Assembly: GCA_004431415.1 (NCBI GenBank)
Contig: QPMI01000567.1
Coordinates: 1-64,000 of the forward strand
Source of the DNA: Cyanophora paradoxa
Taxonomy: Eukaryota; Glaucocystophyceae; Cyanophorales; Cyanophoraceae
Length of the DNA stretch: 64,000 bases
Direction of reading: 5' to 3'
The position numbers were made by a program, and so were the translations under genes. Positions within the stretch are counted from its first letter, which is position 1, and each line of letters opens with the position of its first letter. Positions 42,101-54,485 of this stretch are shown piece after piece. The notes below the pieces were generated by a model, which saw only the letters and a list, made by a program, of their open reading frames with translations, did not search any database and was not told the origin of the DNA.

Positions 42101-43078
42101 CGGAATGGGCGCGAGCTCGGTGATCGTTCCCAGGCTGGTGTCCACGCTGTAGAACTTGTCGGAGGAGAGCGGATACTGGGGAACCTTCGCCGAATTTTCA
42201 TCGTTCGAATCCAACAGATCGTACTTGAAGCCCGAGACGCCGCCGCCGCAGTAGATCCTGCTGGACTCGCCGACGACCTCGTCCCAGGCGCAGTGCGACC
42301 AGATCGTTGCGTTCGGCGCAGTGAGCGGCGCCTTCGTGAACGACCAGACCGAGATAGGGCCGCCGCCTGCGTTTTCCCGACATCATGATTAGCTGGTTAC
42401 ATAAACAGCCGCATCATAGCTATCTCCAAAGACTTCTGCGCAGAAACGAACGCATCGAAGAACAAACGCACTGATATCTGCGGACCAGAAGTCGTCTAGC
42501 AGCGCTGAAGTGACAGCCTGCATAGTTGTCACTCCCGCAACGCTCTTGTGCTTCCATATCTGGTCATAAAAGATTGCTCCATCGGGTTGCGGGTTTGGTA
42601 CTTGGACACTGTCGTAAGGTCGCCACTCCTCGAACGCGTCTCCGCTGCCGCCCTTCTGGCCGCCGTGGATGAGCATCCGGGCGTTGCCCGAGGGGTCCTT
42701 GTAGTACACGCTGGCCGCCCCGCCCGCTTGAGCGTCGGGTTGGCGGTGGCCGCCTGGTTGAGGCCGTCATTGTACAGCGTGCGGATGTGGTACTCGGCTG
42801 CCGCAGTGCGTAGCGCGTTAGCGCGCATGCGGAGCTCGAGATCTAGAGGCCGCATCGTGCATGTTTATTATGCGTATTCAAGCCCGGAAGGCCATGATCA
42901 TGAGGGCACACTCAGGTCGGGAAAGCCGCGCGCTACACCTATATATCCCATGGCCAGCAGCGTGCGCACCTGACACGCCGGAGAAGGCGGCGGCCAGGAG
43001 CGCGATTGCAAGCGCCAGGAGCGCGCCTGTGCCTGCGGCCGGACTCCCACGACGCATCGTTATCTTCAACTTAGCCAT
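39174..43078 (-). pseudogene. Kelch/REJ host gene (copy 2) with homopolymer deletions
   Basis: Same exon-intron plan as 17,317-21,228, from the signal-peptide exon at 43,078 to the stop at 39,174. Single bases are missing in runs near 39,388, 39,776, 39,828, 39,922, 42,092 and 42,718. Most of these lie in exons and shift the frame; one near 41,994 is in an intron. No substitution was noticed. It is either a sequencing-damaged duplicate or an artefact. Confidence 0.75.
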
Positions 43079-43385
43079 ATATCCGTGGCCGCCAGGCGTC
43101 TAGAGCTAGACTCTAGATCTAGTACAGCCGCTGAACTGCGAACTGCTGCTGGCCCAGTGCATGCGCAGCCTGCTGCTGCTCCTGAGCTCAAGATCTCAGA
43201 GTCTGTGAGGCTGTGTGCCACAGACTGGCTCACAGTGAGCAGGTCCGACGGTCAGAGCGACCGTTGCAAAAAGCGTTATTTTTTGTCCCATATCAGAGAA
43301 GCTGATACTTCAAATACTCCATCGCCAACCTCTAGAATAGAAACTGAAATAGTAGACTCAGTTGTACTAGGCCCCGTAACTAGGG

Positions 43386-43650
43386 TACCGTAGAGCAGGA
43401 AAATAGTGGGCCGGAAATTAGTGGACTAGAAAACTTGGCCCTCCCTTAGGCAAAATACTGGAGCCCGAAATTAGTGGACCAAAACCTTCTCAGGCTTGTA
43501 TGGGGCGGTAATTTTGGGGGGTACTGTATGGGGCAGCCTAGCAGCAGGGAAATACTGGAGCCCGAAATTAGTGGACTGAGTCAAGTTTTCGGTCCACTAA
43601 TTTCGGGCTCCACTAATTTTCTGCGTCCAGTATTTTCCTGCTCTACGGTA
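43386..43650. mobile_element. MITE (copy 2)
   Basis: Same 265-bp element with the same 20-bp terminal repeats as at 21,537-21,801, moved as part of the duplicated segment rather than by transposition. Confidence 0.75.
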
Positions 43651-44779
43651 GCAGAACTTCGGAAGCCAACTTAAGCTTGAAGGCCGGGCCTCCTCCGAGT
43701 CAGAGGCTCCGACTACCGTGTATTCGGCGTGTAATACTTAATTAGTGCGCCACAAATCACTGCCGCAGTGCGCCACTCACGCGGCCGAGTCACTGAGTCC
43801 GCGGCGCGGCGGCGCCGCCGCGCCGGCCGTCCGCCGACTCGGCGCCCAGTCGGACGCGGTCGATCGGCGGACTCGGCGGCGGATCCCGGACTCCTGGACC
43901 CGGAGTCGGCGCCGACGTCGACTCGCGAGTCGCGATCGCCGCCGAGTCGGCGGCGAGACCGTGAGACTCTGATCATGCATGATGAGAGTCCGGGGCCTCC
44001 GGGATCCGGGCGGCTGTCCGGCGCCGCCGCGCCGATGATCGCGATCTCAGCCGATTCTCAGGATCTCGGCCCGGGGCCCGGGGCCGGGGCGGCGGGGCCG
44101 GGCCGGCGACCGCGGCCCGTCCGAGCCGACTCCGAGGGCCCGTCCGGCGTCCGGTCGCCCGCCGAATCCGATGATCGCGATCGGCGCCGATGAAAATTAA
44201 TTAAACTCGGCGTCCCGGCCCGGGTCCCGCCGCCGGCGCCGGGCTGCCGGGCCGATCCGGATCGACTTCCGGATTCCGGATCGGACTCCGGGATCCGGTC
44301 CATTCGAATTCGAATTCGGAGTCCGGACTCCGGACCCGGGACTCCGGGACCGTCGGACTCGCGATCGGCCCGGATCGGGGATCGAGGCCGCGGCCGGGCG
44401 GATCCTGAATCCTGATGATGTCATCATGATCATCGATATCATGATCATGGCATGAATTCTTTTTTATGTGAATAAATGTGCGTATAAAAACCGTATATAC
44501 GTGCGTATATATATACACGCGTACGCATATATGGCAATATATGCCTTTCCGAGTTTCCCTTAAGCGCCGGCCGGGCTTGCTCGACGGCCGCATCGATATT
44601 GTCGGCGAATATAAATATATATTATAATTTGTCGCCGTCGGCGCCACGGTAGTAATCGGTACTGTACCAGCCTGACAGTGTACCCGGGTGATGCGGCACA
44701 TGATCGTCGCTAGCTTCGCTCCGTTCCGAACTAAGTACTGTAGGAATGCTTTTTTAGCCGATGTTTTAAATTGCCGTAT

Positions 44780-47700
44780 TATTTCTACATGCATCATTGA
44801 AGTTGTCCTTCTAACCCAGGGCATGCGCAGAGCCGGCTCTGCCTTCGCGTACGCGTGCGCCCTCGGGCGCGTCGCCGTGACGCGACGACGGTAATGGTGG
44901 CCACTCCGCCCCGGATGCCCCGTGCGCCATCCCTTCCCCCGCGCCGGGCCCCGCGGCGCTCCTCTGAGGCGGCGGGACAGGCCGCGGGCGGCTGTGGTGA
45001 GCGGGCAGGCCCTCGCGGCCTCCGCCCAGCAGATCATCGCCGCCTCCGCCTCGGGCGTCGGCGTGTGCGCGCCGGCCCCCGCCCCGGCCTCCCGCCCCCG
45101 GCGCTTGCTGAGAAACAAGCCGCAAGCCGGCGGGGCGCGGGGCGCTGCGGCTCATGGAGGTGGCGGCGCTCGTCCTCGCCGCCGCCCTCAAGGCCGGCAA
45201 CGAGCGCCTGTGCGCCGGCCGCCCCGCCCCGCCCCCGCCCCGCCCCGCCGCCTCGCCCTGAGGGGCGCGGGGTGCCCAGCAGCCTGACGATGGCGGCGGA
45301 CAAGTACGCGAGGCTCTTTGCGCACGCCGACGCCCCGCGGCCCTCGCCCTGCAGCTCCTCCACCGCCACCGCGTCGACCCCCCGCTCCTCGCCGCCCCCA
45401 TCGCCCACCCCGCCCGCTTCTCCTCGTCGCCCTCCTCGGCCTGCCCCGCCCCGCCCGCTCGTCCCTCGCAGGGCCTGACGGGGCGGGGCGGGGGCAGATC
45501 CCGGGGCGGCCTCCTTCACGCCCCTCTTCCGGGCGCACGCGGCCGGCGCCTGAGACCGCGCCATCGCCATGCAGGCGCCCGGACCCTCCCGCCCCGCCCC
45601 GCCCCGCCCGCCCCGCCCCGCGCCCTCTGACGGAGCCGCAGGGCGCGCCCCCGCCGCCCCTCCCTGCCCTCGTACACATCCCCGAACTCCTCTTCTCCCT
45701 CGTCTCCAGTGCGCCGTACCCCTCCCGAACCCGGCGCGGCGCCTCGTACCCCGCCCCGACGCCGGCGCCGCTCCGGCAGACGTCGACGCGCCGCTGGTGG
45801 CCGGCTCGGCGACCTCTTCCACGAGCTCCCAGCCACGCCAGCGAGCTCCCCAGCCACGCCAGCAGGCCCGTACCCCCCCCAACTAGACTCGGCGTACCCC
45901 CTCAACCCCGGGCGCGCAGGGCGATGTACAGGGCGCTGCTGGAGGTGCTGGGGGCCCGGTACCCCCAGGACATCGGTCAGGCCTGCCTGGCCGCCGCCGT
46001 CGTCCTCCCCGAGCCCCCATGGGCGCCCCCGCCGGCGCGCCGCTGGCGCGCTGCAGCACCGCCGGCCGGCGCCGCCGGGCTGCACGGGCGCCGCCACGGG
46101 CCCGCCGGCGCCTCCCAGCAAACACGCTGCTCAACCGTCCGTGCGAGCTTTCTTCGCCCCGCCCCTCCCCCCTCCCCCCTAGCTTGCTTCGTCCGCCGTT
46201 TTTTGGAGCGGATCCAACGCTGCCGTTTTTTCGCCCCTCCCCCCCCCTCCCCCTCTGCCGTTTTTTGGAGCGGAACCAACGCTGACGCTGGCCGTGCAGC
46301 ACGCATCCGCCGGCAAAGAGCTCTGACTGACTGAATTCGACTGGCGGTGCAGTGGGTTAGACGTTGCTGTAGCTGCAGCAACGGCGGCCGGGGAGGCTGA
46401 TCGCGGTGCCGTCCTGCCCCGCCCACCCGAGCATGCGCAGCGGCTTCTGACGGTGCCGCGCCTCTTGGGCCAGGAAGCTGGCGGAAGCCCGGAGCCAGTG
46501 ACCATCGCTGTTCCAGCCTGGCTAGCGGATCACACGTACGCCCGTACCCTTCCGCGGCATCAATATATAACCCCTCCCCGCTCATTCGCTCCGCACTACA
46601 GGCAGGAAGCAGCGAAGCAGAGAGCAGCGCGCGCCCGAGTTCTTCTGCAGCGACGTCGACCGGCCGAGAGGAAGTCAATTTGATCCGTCATATAGGGGCA
46701 GGAAAGCATGTAGAAAGCGTTTCAGGAAGCATTTTTAGATCAGTGTAGATGCGCTACAATGTCTGAGCAGCGTTTGGTAGTCGGCAACCCGAGAAATTCG
46801 GTCTGCCAGCTGCCATACAAACCCAACCACTGGTGGTTGGGAATGTATGGCAGTTGGCAAGCGAGGGGTACGGGGAAATCCGTGCAAATCGGGCGAGAAT
46901 TGTGTTAATTTACGACAAAATTACGACATAAAATAGACCGAATTACCTAATTTTGGGGGGAAGAAACACGAAAATTGCGCTATTTTATCGAAATTCCGGC
47001 TCCCACCCCCGATCAAAATCCCCACCGTGTGGCACCAAATTAAAATATTGAGCACGAAATTGGCCACTTCCTAGCGCAAGCTCTAGGTCGCCGGGCCGGC
47101 GCTCCTCGCCCAGGCGCGTACAGACTCCGCGCATGTTCCAACGCCTTCATAGACATATATATAAGATAGAGCACCCCTGTGAAACTTCAGAATCCGGGTT
47201 CTCAATAGTAGGCGGGCCTTAGCGCGAAATTGCCTAGGGGCGGCATCGAACCCGGGTTGTTCCATTCCAACAGAATTCTTGAAGTTCGGGTACCTTTAGC
47301 TGGACTTAACAATAGGAAGCTAGCGACTCCGTGACGGGCCGGAGGTTCCTAGCGAGCTTAGCTGGGTTTATGAGAAGGCTCTATTTCTACATGCATCATT
47401 GAAGTTGTCCTTCTAACCCAGGGCATGCGCAGAGCCGGCTCTGCCTTCGCGTACGCGTGCGCCCTCGGGCGCGTCGCCGTGACGCGACGACGGTAATGGT
47501 GGCCACTCCGCCCCGGATGCCCCGTGCGCCATCCCTTCCCCGCGCCGGGCCCCGCGGCGCTCCTCTGAGGCGGCGGGACAGGCCGCGGGCGGCTGTGGTG
47601 AGCGGGCAGGCCCTCGCGGCCTCCGCCCAGCAGATCATCGCCGCCTCCGCCTCGGGCGTCGGCGTGTGCGCGCCGGCCCCGCCCCGGCCTCCCGCCCCCG

Positions 47701-50700
47701 GCGCTTGCTGAGAAACAAGCCGCAAGCCGGCGGGGCGCGGGGCGCTGCGGCTCATGGAGGTGGCGGCGCTCGTCCTCGCCGCCGCCCTCAAGGCGGCAAC
47801 GAGCGCCTGTGCGCCGGCCGCCCGCCCCCGCCCCCGCCCCCGCCCCCGCCGCCTCGCCCTGAGGGGCGCGGGGTGCCCAGCAGCCTGACGATGGCGGCGG
47901 ACAAGTACGCGAGGCTCTTTGCGCACGCCGACGCCCCCGCGGCCCTCGCCCTGCAGCTCCTCCACCGCCACCGCGTCGACCCCCCGCTCCTCGCCGCCCC
48001 CATCGCCCACCCCGCCCGCTTCTCCCTCGTCGCCCTCCTCGGCCTGCCCCGCCCCGCCCGCTCGTCCCTCGCAGGGCCTGACGGGGCGGGGCGGGGGCAG
48101 ATCCCGGGGCGGCCTCCTTCACGCCCCTCTTCCGGGCGCACGCGGCCGGCGCCTGAGACCGCGCCATCGCCATGCAGGCGCCCGGACCCCTCCCGCCCCG
48201 CCCCGCCCCGCCCCGCCCCGCCCGCGCCCTCTGACGGAGCCGCAGGGCGCGCCCCCGCCGCCCCTCCCTGCCCTCGTACACATCCCCGAACTCCTCTTCT
48301 CCTCGTCTCCAGTGCGCCGTACCCCTCCCGAACCCGGCGCGGCGCCTCGTACCCCGCCCCGACGCCGGCGCCGCTCCGGCAGACGTCGACGCGCCGCTGG
48401 TGGCCGGCTCGGCGACCTCTTCCACGAGCTCCCCAGCCACGCCAGCGAGCTCCCCAGCCACGCCAGCAGGCCCGTACCCCCCCCCCAACTAGACTCGGCG
48501 TACCCCCCTCAACCCCGGGCGCGCAGGGCGATGTACAGGGCGCTGCTGGAGGTGCTGGGGGCCCCGGTACCCCCAGGACATCGGTCAGGCCTGCCTGGCC
48601 GCCGCCGTCGTCCTCCCCGAGCCCCCATGGGCGCCCCCGCCGGCGCGCCGCTGGCGCGCTGCAGCGCCGCCGGCCGGCGCCGCCGGGCTGCACGGGCGCC
48701 GCCACGGGCCCGCCGGCGCCTCCCAGCAAACACGCTGCTCAACCGTCCGTGCGAGCTTTCTTCGCCCCGCCCTCCCCCCTCCCCCCTAGCTTGCTTCGTC
48801 CGCCGTTTTTTGGAGCGGATCCAACGCTGCCGTTTTTTCGCCCCTCCCCCCCCTCCCCTCTGCCGTTTTTTGGAGCGGAACCAACGCTGACGCTGGCCGT
48901 GCAGCACGCATCCGCCGGCAAAGAGCTCTGACTGACTGAATTCGACTGGCGGTGCAGTGGGTTAGACGTTGCTGTAGCTGCAGCAACGGCGGCCGGGGAG
49001 GCTGATCGCGGTGCCGTCCCTGCCCCGCCCACCCGAGCATGCGCAGCGGCTTCTGACGGTGCCGCGCCTCTTGGGCCAGGAAGCTGGCGGAAGCCCGGAG
49101 CCAGTGACCATCGCTGTTCCAGCCTGGCTAGCGGATCACACGTACGCCCGTACCCCTTCCGCGGCATCAATATATAACCCCTCCCCGCTCATTCGCTCCG
49201 CACTACAGGCAGGAAGCAGCGAAGCAGAGAGCAGCGCGCGCCCGAGTTCTTCTGCAGCGACGTCGACCGGCCGAGAGGAAGTCAATTTGATCCGTCATAT
49301 AGGGGCAGGAAAGCATGTAGAAAGCGTTTCAGGAAGCATTTTTAGATCAGTGTAGATGCGCTACAATGTCTGAGCAGCGTTTGGTAGTCGGCAACCCGAG
49401 AAATTCGGTCTGCCAGCTGCCATACAAACCCAACCACTGGTGGTTGGGAATGTATGGCAGTTGGCAAGCGAGGGGTACGGGGAAATCCGTGCAAATCGGG
49501 CGAGAATTGTGTTAATTTACGACAAAATTACGACATAAAATAGACCGAATTACCTAATTTTGGGGGGAAGAAACACGAAAATTGCGCTATTTTATCGAAA
49601 TTCCGGCTCCCACCCCCCGATCAAAATCCCCACCGTGTGGCACCAAATTAAAATATTGAGCACGAAATTGGCCACTTCCTAGCGCAAGCTCTAGGTCGCC
49701 GGGCCGGCGCTCCTCGCCCAGGGCGCGTACAGACTCCGCGCATGTTCCAACGCCTTCATAGACATATATATAAGATAGAGCACCCCTGTGAAACTTCAGA
49801 ATCCGGGTTCTCAATAGTAGGCGGGCCTTAGCGCGAAATTGCCTAGGGGCGGCATCGAACCCGGGTTGTTCCATTCCAACAGAATTCTTGAAGTTCGGGT
49901 ACCTTTAGCTGGACTTAACAATAGGAAGCTAGCGACTCCGTGACGGGCCGGAGGTTCCTAGCGAGCTTAGCTGGGTTTATGAGAAGGCTCTATTTCTACA
50001 TGCATCATTGAAGTTGTCCTTCTAACCCAGGGCATGCGCAGAGCCGGCTCTGCCTTCGCGTACGCGTGCGCCCTCGGGCGCGTCGCCGTGACGCGACGAC
50101 GGTAATGGTGGCCACTCCGCCCCGGATGCCCCGTGCGCCATCCCTTCCCCCGCGCCGGGCCCCGCGGCGCTCCTCTGAGGCGGCGGGACAGGCCGCGGGC
50201 GGCTGTGGTGAGCGGGCAGGCCCTCGCGGCCTCCGCCCAGCAGATCATCGCCGCCTCCGCCTCGGGCGTCGGCGTGTGCGCGCCGGCCCCCGCCCCGGCC
50301 TCCCGCCCCCCGGCGCTTGCTGAGAAACAAGCCGCAAGCCGGCGGGGCGCGGGGCGCTGCGGCTCATGGAGGTGGCGGCGCTCGTCCTCGCCGCCGCCCT
50401 CAAGGCCGGCAACGAGCGCCTGTGCGCCGGCCGCCCCGCCCCCGCCCCGCCCCCGCCCCGCCGCCTCGCCCTGAGGGGCGCGGGGTGCCCAGCAGCCTGA
50501 CGATGGCGGCGGACAAGTACGCGAGGCTCTTTGCGCACGCCGACGCCCCCGCGGCCCTCGCCCTGCAGCTCCTCCACCGCCACCGCGTCGACCCCCGCTC
50601 CTCGCCGCCCCATCGCCCACCCCGCCCGCTTCTCCCTCGTCGCCCTCCTCGGCCTGCCCCGCCCCGCCCGCTCGTCCCTCGCAGGGCCTGACGGGGCGGG

Positions 50701-52593
50701 CGGGGGCAGATCCCGGGCGGCCTCCTTCACGCCCCTCTTCCGGGCGCACGCGGCCGGCGCCTGAGACCGCGCCATCGCCATGCAGGCGCCCGGACCCCTC
50801 CCGCCCCGCCCGCCCCGCCCCGCCCCGCCCGCGCCCTCTGACGGAGCCGCAGGGCGCGCCCCGCCGCCCCTCCCTGCCCTCGTACACATCCCCGAACTCC
50901 TCTTCTCCCTCGTCTCCAGTGCGCCGTACCCCTCCCGAACCCGGCGCGGCGCCTCGTACCCCGCCCGACGCCGGCGCCGCTCCGGCAGACGTCGACGCGC
51001 CGCTGGTGGCCGGCTCGGCGACCTCTTCCACGAGCTCCCCAGCCACGCCAGCGAGCTCCCCAGCCACGCCAGCAGGCCCGTACCCCCCCCCAACTAGACT
51101 CGGCGTACCCCCCTCAACCCGGGCGCGCAGGGCGATGTACAGGGCGCTGCTGGAGGTGCTGGGGGCCCCGGTACCCCCAGGACATCGGTCAGGCCTGCCT
51201 GGCCGCCGCCGTCGTCCTCCCCGAGCCCCCATGGGCGCCCCGCCGGCGCGCCGCTGGCGCGCTGCAGCGCCGCCGGCCGGCGCCGCCGGGCTGCACGGGC
51301 GCCGCCACGGGCCCGCCGGCGCCTCCCAGCAAACACGCTGCTCAACCGTCCGTGCGAGCTTTCTTCGCCCCGCCCTCCCCCCTCCCCCCTAGCTTGCTTC
51401 GTCCGCCGTTTTTTGGAGCGGATCCAACGCTGCCGTTTTTTCGCCCCTCCCCCCCCTCCCCCTCTGCCGTTTTTTGGAGCGGAACCAACGCTGACGCTGG
51501 CCGTGCAGCACGCATCCGCCGGCAAAGAGCTCTGACTGACTGAATTCGACTGGCGGTGCAGTGGGTTAGACGTTGCTGTAGCTGCAGCAACGGCGGCCGG
51601 GAGGCTGATCGCGGTGCCGTCCCTGCCCCGCCCACCCGAGCATGCGCAGCGGCTTCTGACGGTGCCGCGCCTCTTGGGCCAGGAAGCTGGCGGAAGCCCG
51701 GAGCCAGTGACCATCGCTGTTCCAGCCTGGCTAGCGGATCACACGTACGCCCGTACCCCTTCCGCGGCATCAATATATAACCCCTCCCCGCTCATTCGCT
51801 CCGCACTACAGGCAGGAAGCAGCGAAGCAGAGAGCAGCGCGCGCCCGAGTTCTTCTGCAGCGACGTCGACCGGCCGAGAGGAAGTCAATTTGATCCGTCA
51901 TATAGGGGCAGGAAAGCATGTAGAAAGCGTTTCAGGAAGCATTTTTAGATCAGTGTAGATGCGCTACAATGTCTGAGCAGCGTTTGGTAGTCGGCAACCC
52001 GAGAAATTCGGTCTGCCAGCTGCCATACAAACCCAACCACTGGTGGTTGGGAATGTATGGCAGTTGGCAAGCGAGGGGTACGGGGAAATCCGTGCAAATC
52101 GGGCGAGAATTGTGTTAATTTACGACAAAATTACGACATAAAATAGACCGAATTACCTAATTTTGGGGGGAAGAAACACGAAAATTGCGCTATTTTATCG
52201 AAATTCCGGCTCCCACCCCCCGATCAAAATCCCCACCGTGTGGCACCAAATTAAAATATTGAGCACGAAATTGGCCACTTCCTAGCGCAAGCTCTAGGTC
52301 GCCGGGCCGGCGCTCCTCGCCCAGGGCGCGTACAGACTCCGCGCATGTTCCAACGCCTTCATAGACATATATATAAGATAGAGCACCCCTGTGAAACTTC
52401 AGAATCCGGGTTCTCAATAGTAGGCGGGCCTTAGCGCGAAATTGCCTAGGGGCGGCATCGAACCCGGGTTGTTCCATTCCAACAGAATTCTTGAAGTTCG
52501 GGTACCTTTAGCTGGACTTAACAATAGGAAGCTAGCGACTCCGTGACGGGCCGGAGGTTCCTAGCGAGCTTAGCTGGGTTTATGAGAAGGCTC
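44780..52593. repeat. Right block of the ~2.6-kb tandem array, exactly three units
   Basis: Units run 44,780-47,381, 47,382-49,990 and 49,991-52,593 (2,602, 2,609 and 2,603 bases). The block begins precisely at the unit start that abuts the duplicated segment. It ends precisely one base before the next unit would begin, at GAGAAGGCTC. This suggests that TATTTCTAC...GAAGGCTC is the natural unit. Content is as in the left block. Confidence 0.85.
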
Positions 52594-52950
52594 ATTGCCG
52601 AGAGGCCGAATTCGGCAATTTAGAGCCGCGGCAATTCTCAGGGGGTAGGGCTAAAAGGCCGCTTTTGTATGGCGCCATCGAAGAAATCCAGAATATCGGC
52701 AATTTATCGCCACGGCAATTCTGGTTTTGGTCGAAATCGGCAATTTAACTACGCGGCAATTTAAGCATTCCTACAGTAGTTCGACTCCTAGCGAATTACT
52801 AGGAGCACCATCGTATATACGTAGAGGTTTGCTTGAAGGCCCGGCCACAGGGCCACAGCTGCAGGCTGCAGCCTGCAGCTCGCGGCAGGCGCCGGCAGCT
52901 GCAGCCTCGCGCGCGTATATACAGTAAATTAAAGTTGACTCATCGATCAG
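52594..52950. repeat. CGGCAATTTA paired repeats after the array
   Basis: TCGGCAATTTA and CGCGGCAATT occur as three pairs near 52,610/52,628, 52,696/52,712 and 52,737/52,753, starting with ATTGCCG directly at the array edge. A GCAGCTGCAGGCTGCAGCCTGCAG-like palindromic patch follows at about 52,855-52,910. No gene is seen. Confidence 0.45.
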
Positions 52951-52955
52951 TGAAG

Positions 52956-52983
52956 TTATTATTATTATTATTATTATTATTAT
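52956..52983. repeat. (ATT)n microsatellite
   Basis: About nine uninterrupted TTA/ATT triplets in otherwise GC-rich intergenic DNA. Confidence 0.8.
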
Positions 52984-53169
52984 ATTATAAACCGATCAGT
53001 GGAGTCCGTGAGCTCCCAGGCGGGCCAAGCGGCCTCCGCCCGGGCGACCTCGACGACCTAGCTCGCCCTCCCGGTGCGCCCCCCCCCCGCGGCGGCGGCG
53101 CGGCCCGCCCCCGCGCGTAACAGTCCGGCGCCCGGGGAAAAAAGCGCGGCGGGCGGGATGCAGGGGCAC

Positions 53170-53513
53170 CGTGGAGCATGATGCGAGTCCTGCCGCCGTC
53201 GCGGCGCGGCGACTCCCAGATGTCGCCGACCATCTTCTCGAGCACGTCCTTGCGCTCGGGGCCGGAGGAGACGACGTGGTGGTCGACGAACCGCTTGTTC
53301 TGGGGCGGCTTGCGCTTCTCCTGCAGCTGCGTCACCTCCAGCCCCGTCGCTTCCGCCCACGCCTGGAACTGCTCCAGAGTCACGTTCGGAATCTGCGCGA
53401 CCTGCGGACGCACGTCAGCGGGCGCAGCGCGCGCGGGCGTGACGAGGCGAGCGGACCTGGAGACCGCTCATCGCGTTCACGCGGACGACCCGGTTGCGCA
53501 GCAGCTTCGCCAT
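53170..53513 (-). CDS. Putative two-exon host gene fragment, unknown function
   Basis: An exon from a possible ATG at 53,513 (MAKLLRNRVVRVNAMSGLQ) joins, across a 55-base intron (53,402-53,456; GTCCGC donor, CAG acceptor), to a coding-like exon with TLEQFQAWAEATGLEVTQLQ and VVSSGPERKDVLEKMVGDIW. After about 53,175 the frame becomes low-complexity Pro/Arg, and a GTGCCC donor there may start another intron. The intron style equals that of the kelch/REJ gene, so it looks like host coding sequence. No family is recognised and both ends are uncertain; it may extend upstream of the ATG. Confidence 0.4.
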
Positions 53514-53599
53514 GCACTCCGAGAGGCGGACGTCGCTCGGTGTCGGATGAGAGGATTCCCACCCGGTGCAGCGTCCGTGCGGTCACGCACGGGCTGGGG

Positions 53600-54485
53600 C
53601 TGTAGCTGGGAGCACAAGTGGTCTATTCACAAGTGTACCCGTCCAGGGATCGCGTACCCCCAAACGGAGTCGCGCCCGGCGCTAAGTCAGAATACAGAGA
53701 GTGCTAGAGCTAGCTGCTCGATAGCACTAGACTAGGGCTAGCGGCTACGCATAGACTGCCGGCTAGCCTAATCCGAGGGAATCGCGGCACGCGACAACTC
53801 CTCACTCTGCATACGGTGCGTCCTCGCACCGGACCGCGCCAAGCCGAACGTCGAGTCTGCATGCTCGACGGGGCGTCCACCCCACCGCCGGGGTGTGCAC
53901 CAACCACGGCAGCGACAGGGCGGCGGCGAGTGAACTCCTCTCGAAGTAGAATGTCCGTCGTCAGCAACCAGATATGCCAGGTAGCATAGCTCGCGACCGA
54001 AATAGGAGCCGATACCAGCATAGTGCATGTACCTAGGCAACCCCAGGCCAAGCTCGAAAGATGGAAAAGCATAGAACTCGAAACCCCCAAAAGCTGGCCC
54101 AAACTCGCTCCAACGGCGAGAGCCGAAGGAGAGTGGCACGGATGGGAAGTTTCACCGCCTCGGGAAGAAACCAGCGAGGAGGTATCCGGGCCGCCCATCA
54201 GGCCCAACGAAAGGATAGGGCACGACTGAGTGCACCCCCAGCCAGCAACCTCGAGCCCCTCACGGACCCGCAGGCACCCGGGAGGCCTACACCCAGCCAC
54301 TCTCCACGAGCGACGGGCCCAGATCCCAGAAAATGGAACGAAAGGCCCAGATGGCGCCCCGTGATTGGCCACCAGCCAACCCACGTCCCACCTCGGAAGC
54401 CAGGGCTGAGGCAAAGCGGGCAAAGAAATCTGCCCCACGGCGCAAGCACAGCGATCGCAAAGGGAACAGCAATGGGACGAGCTTC
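53600..54485. other. Region downstream of the retrotransposon integrase, possible LTR
   Basis: This DNA follows the integrase stop in element orientation, so the 3' LTR should lie here. On the minus strand it is pyrimidine-rich at 54,060-54,200. The matching 5' LTR is outside the window, so no LTR boundary, polypurine tract or target duplication can be fixed. Frames in it look non-coding. Confidence 0.35.

Larger units (their letters stand above)
35394..44779. repeat. Second copy of 13,528-22,932 inserted in the array
   Basis: The segment repeats the end of the 101-residue gene, both paired structural genes, the zinc-ribbon gene, speD, the viral non-coding end, the palindrome, the kelch/REJ gene, the MITE and the palindrome-rich spacer. 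It is 19 bases shorter than the first copy. I find nineteen one-base deletions, all in mononucleotide runs, and no substitution. The left junction has eight filler bases (GCCGCCCG, 35,386-35,393) between repeat unit and viral sequence; the right junction is abrupt. Either a very recent duplication or an assembly artefact. Confidence 0.85.

Noticed and set aside
44770-52600. ATTGCCG on both sides of the right array block as a target-site duplication
   Set aside because: On the left three further bases separate it from the unit start, and seven bases can match by chance; kept only as a hint.
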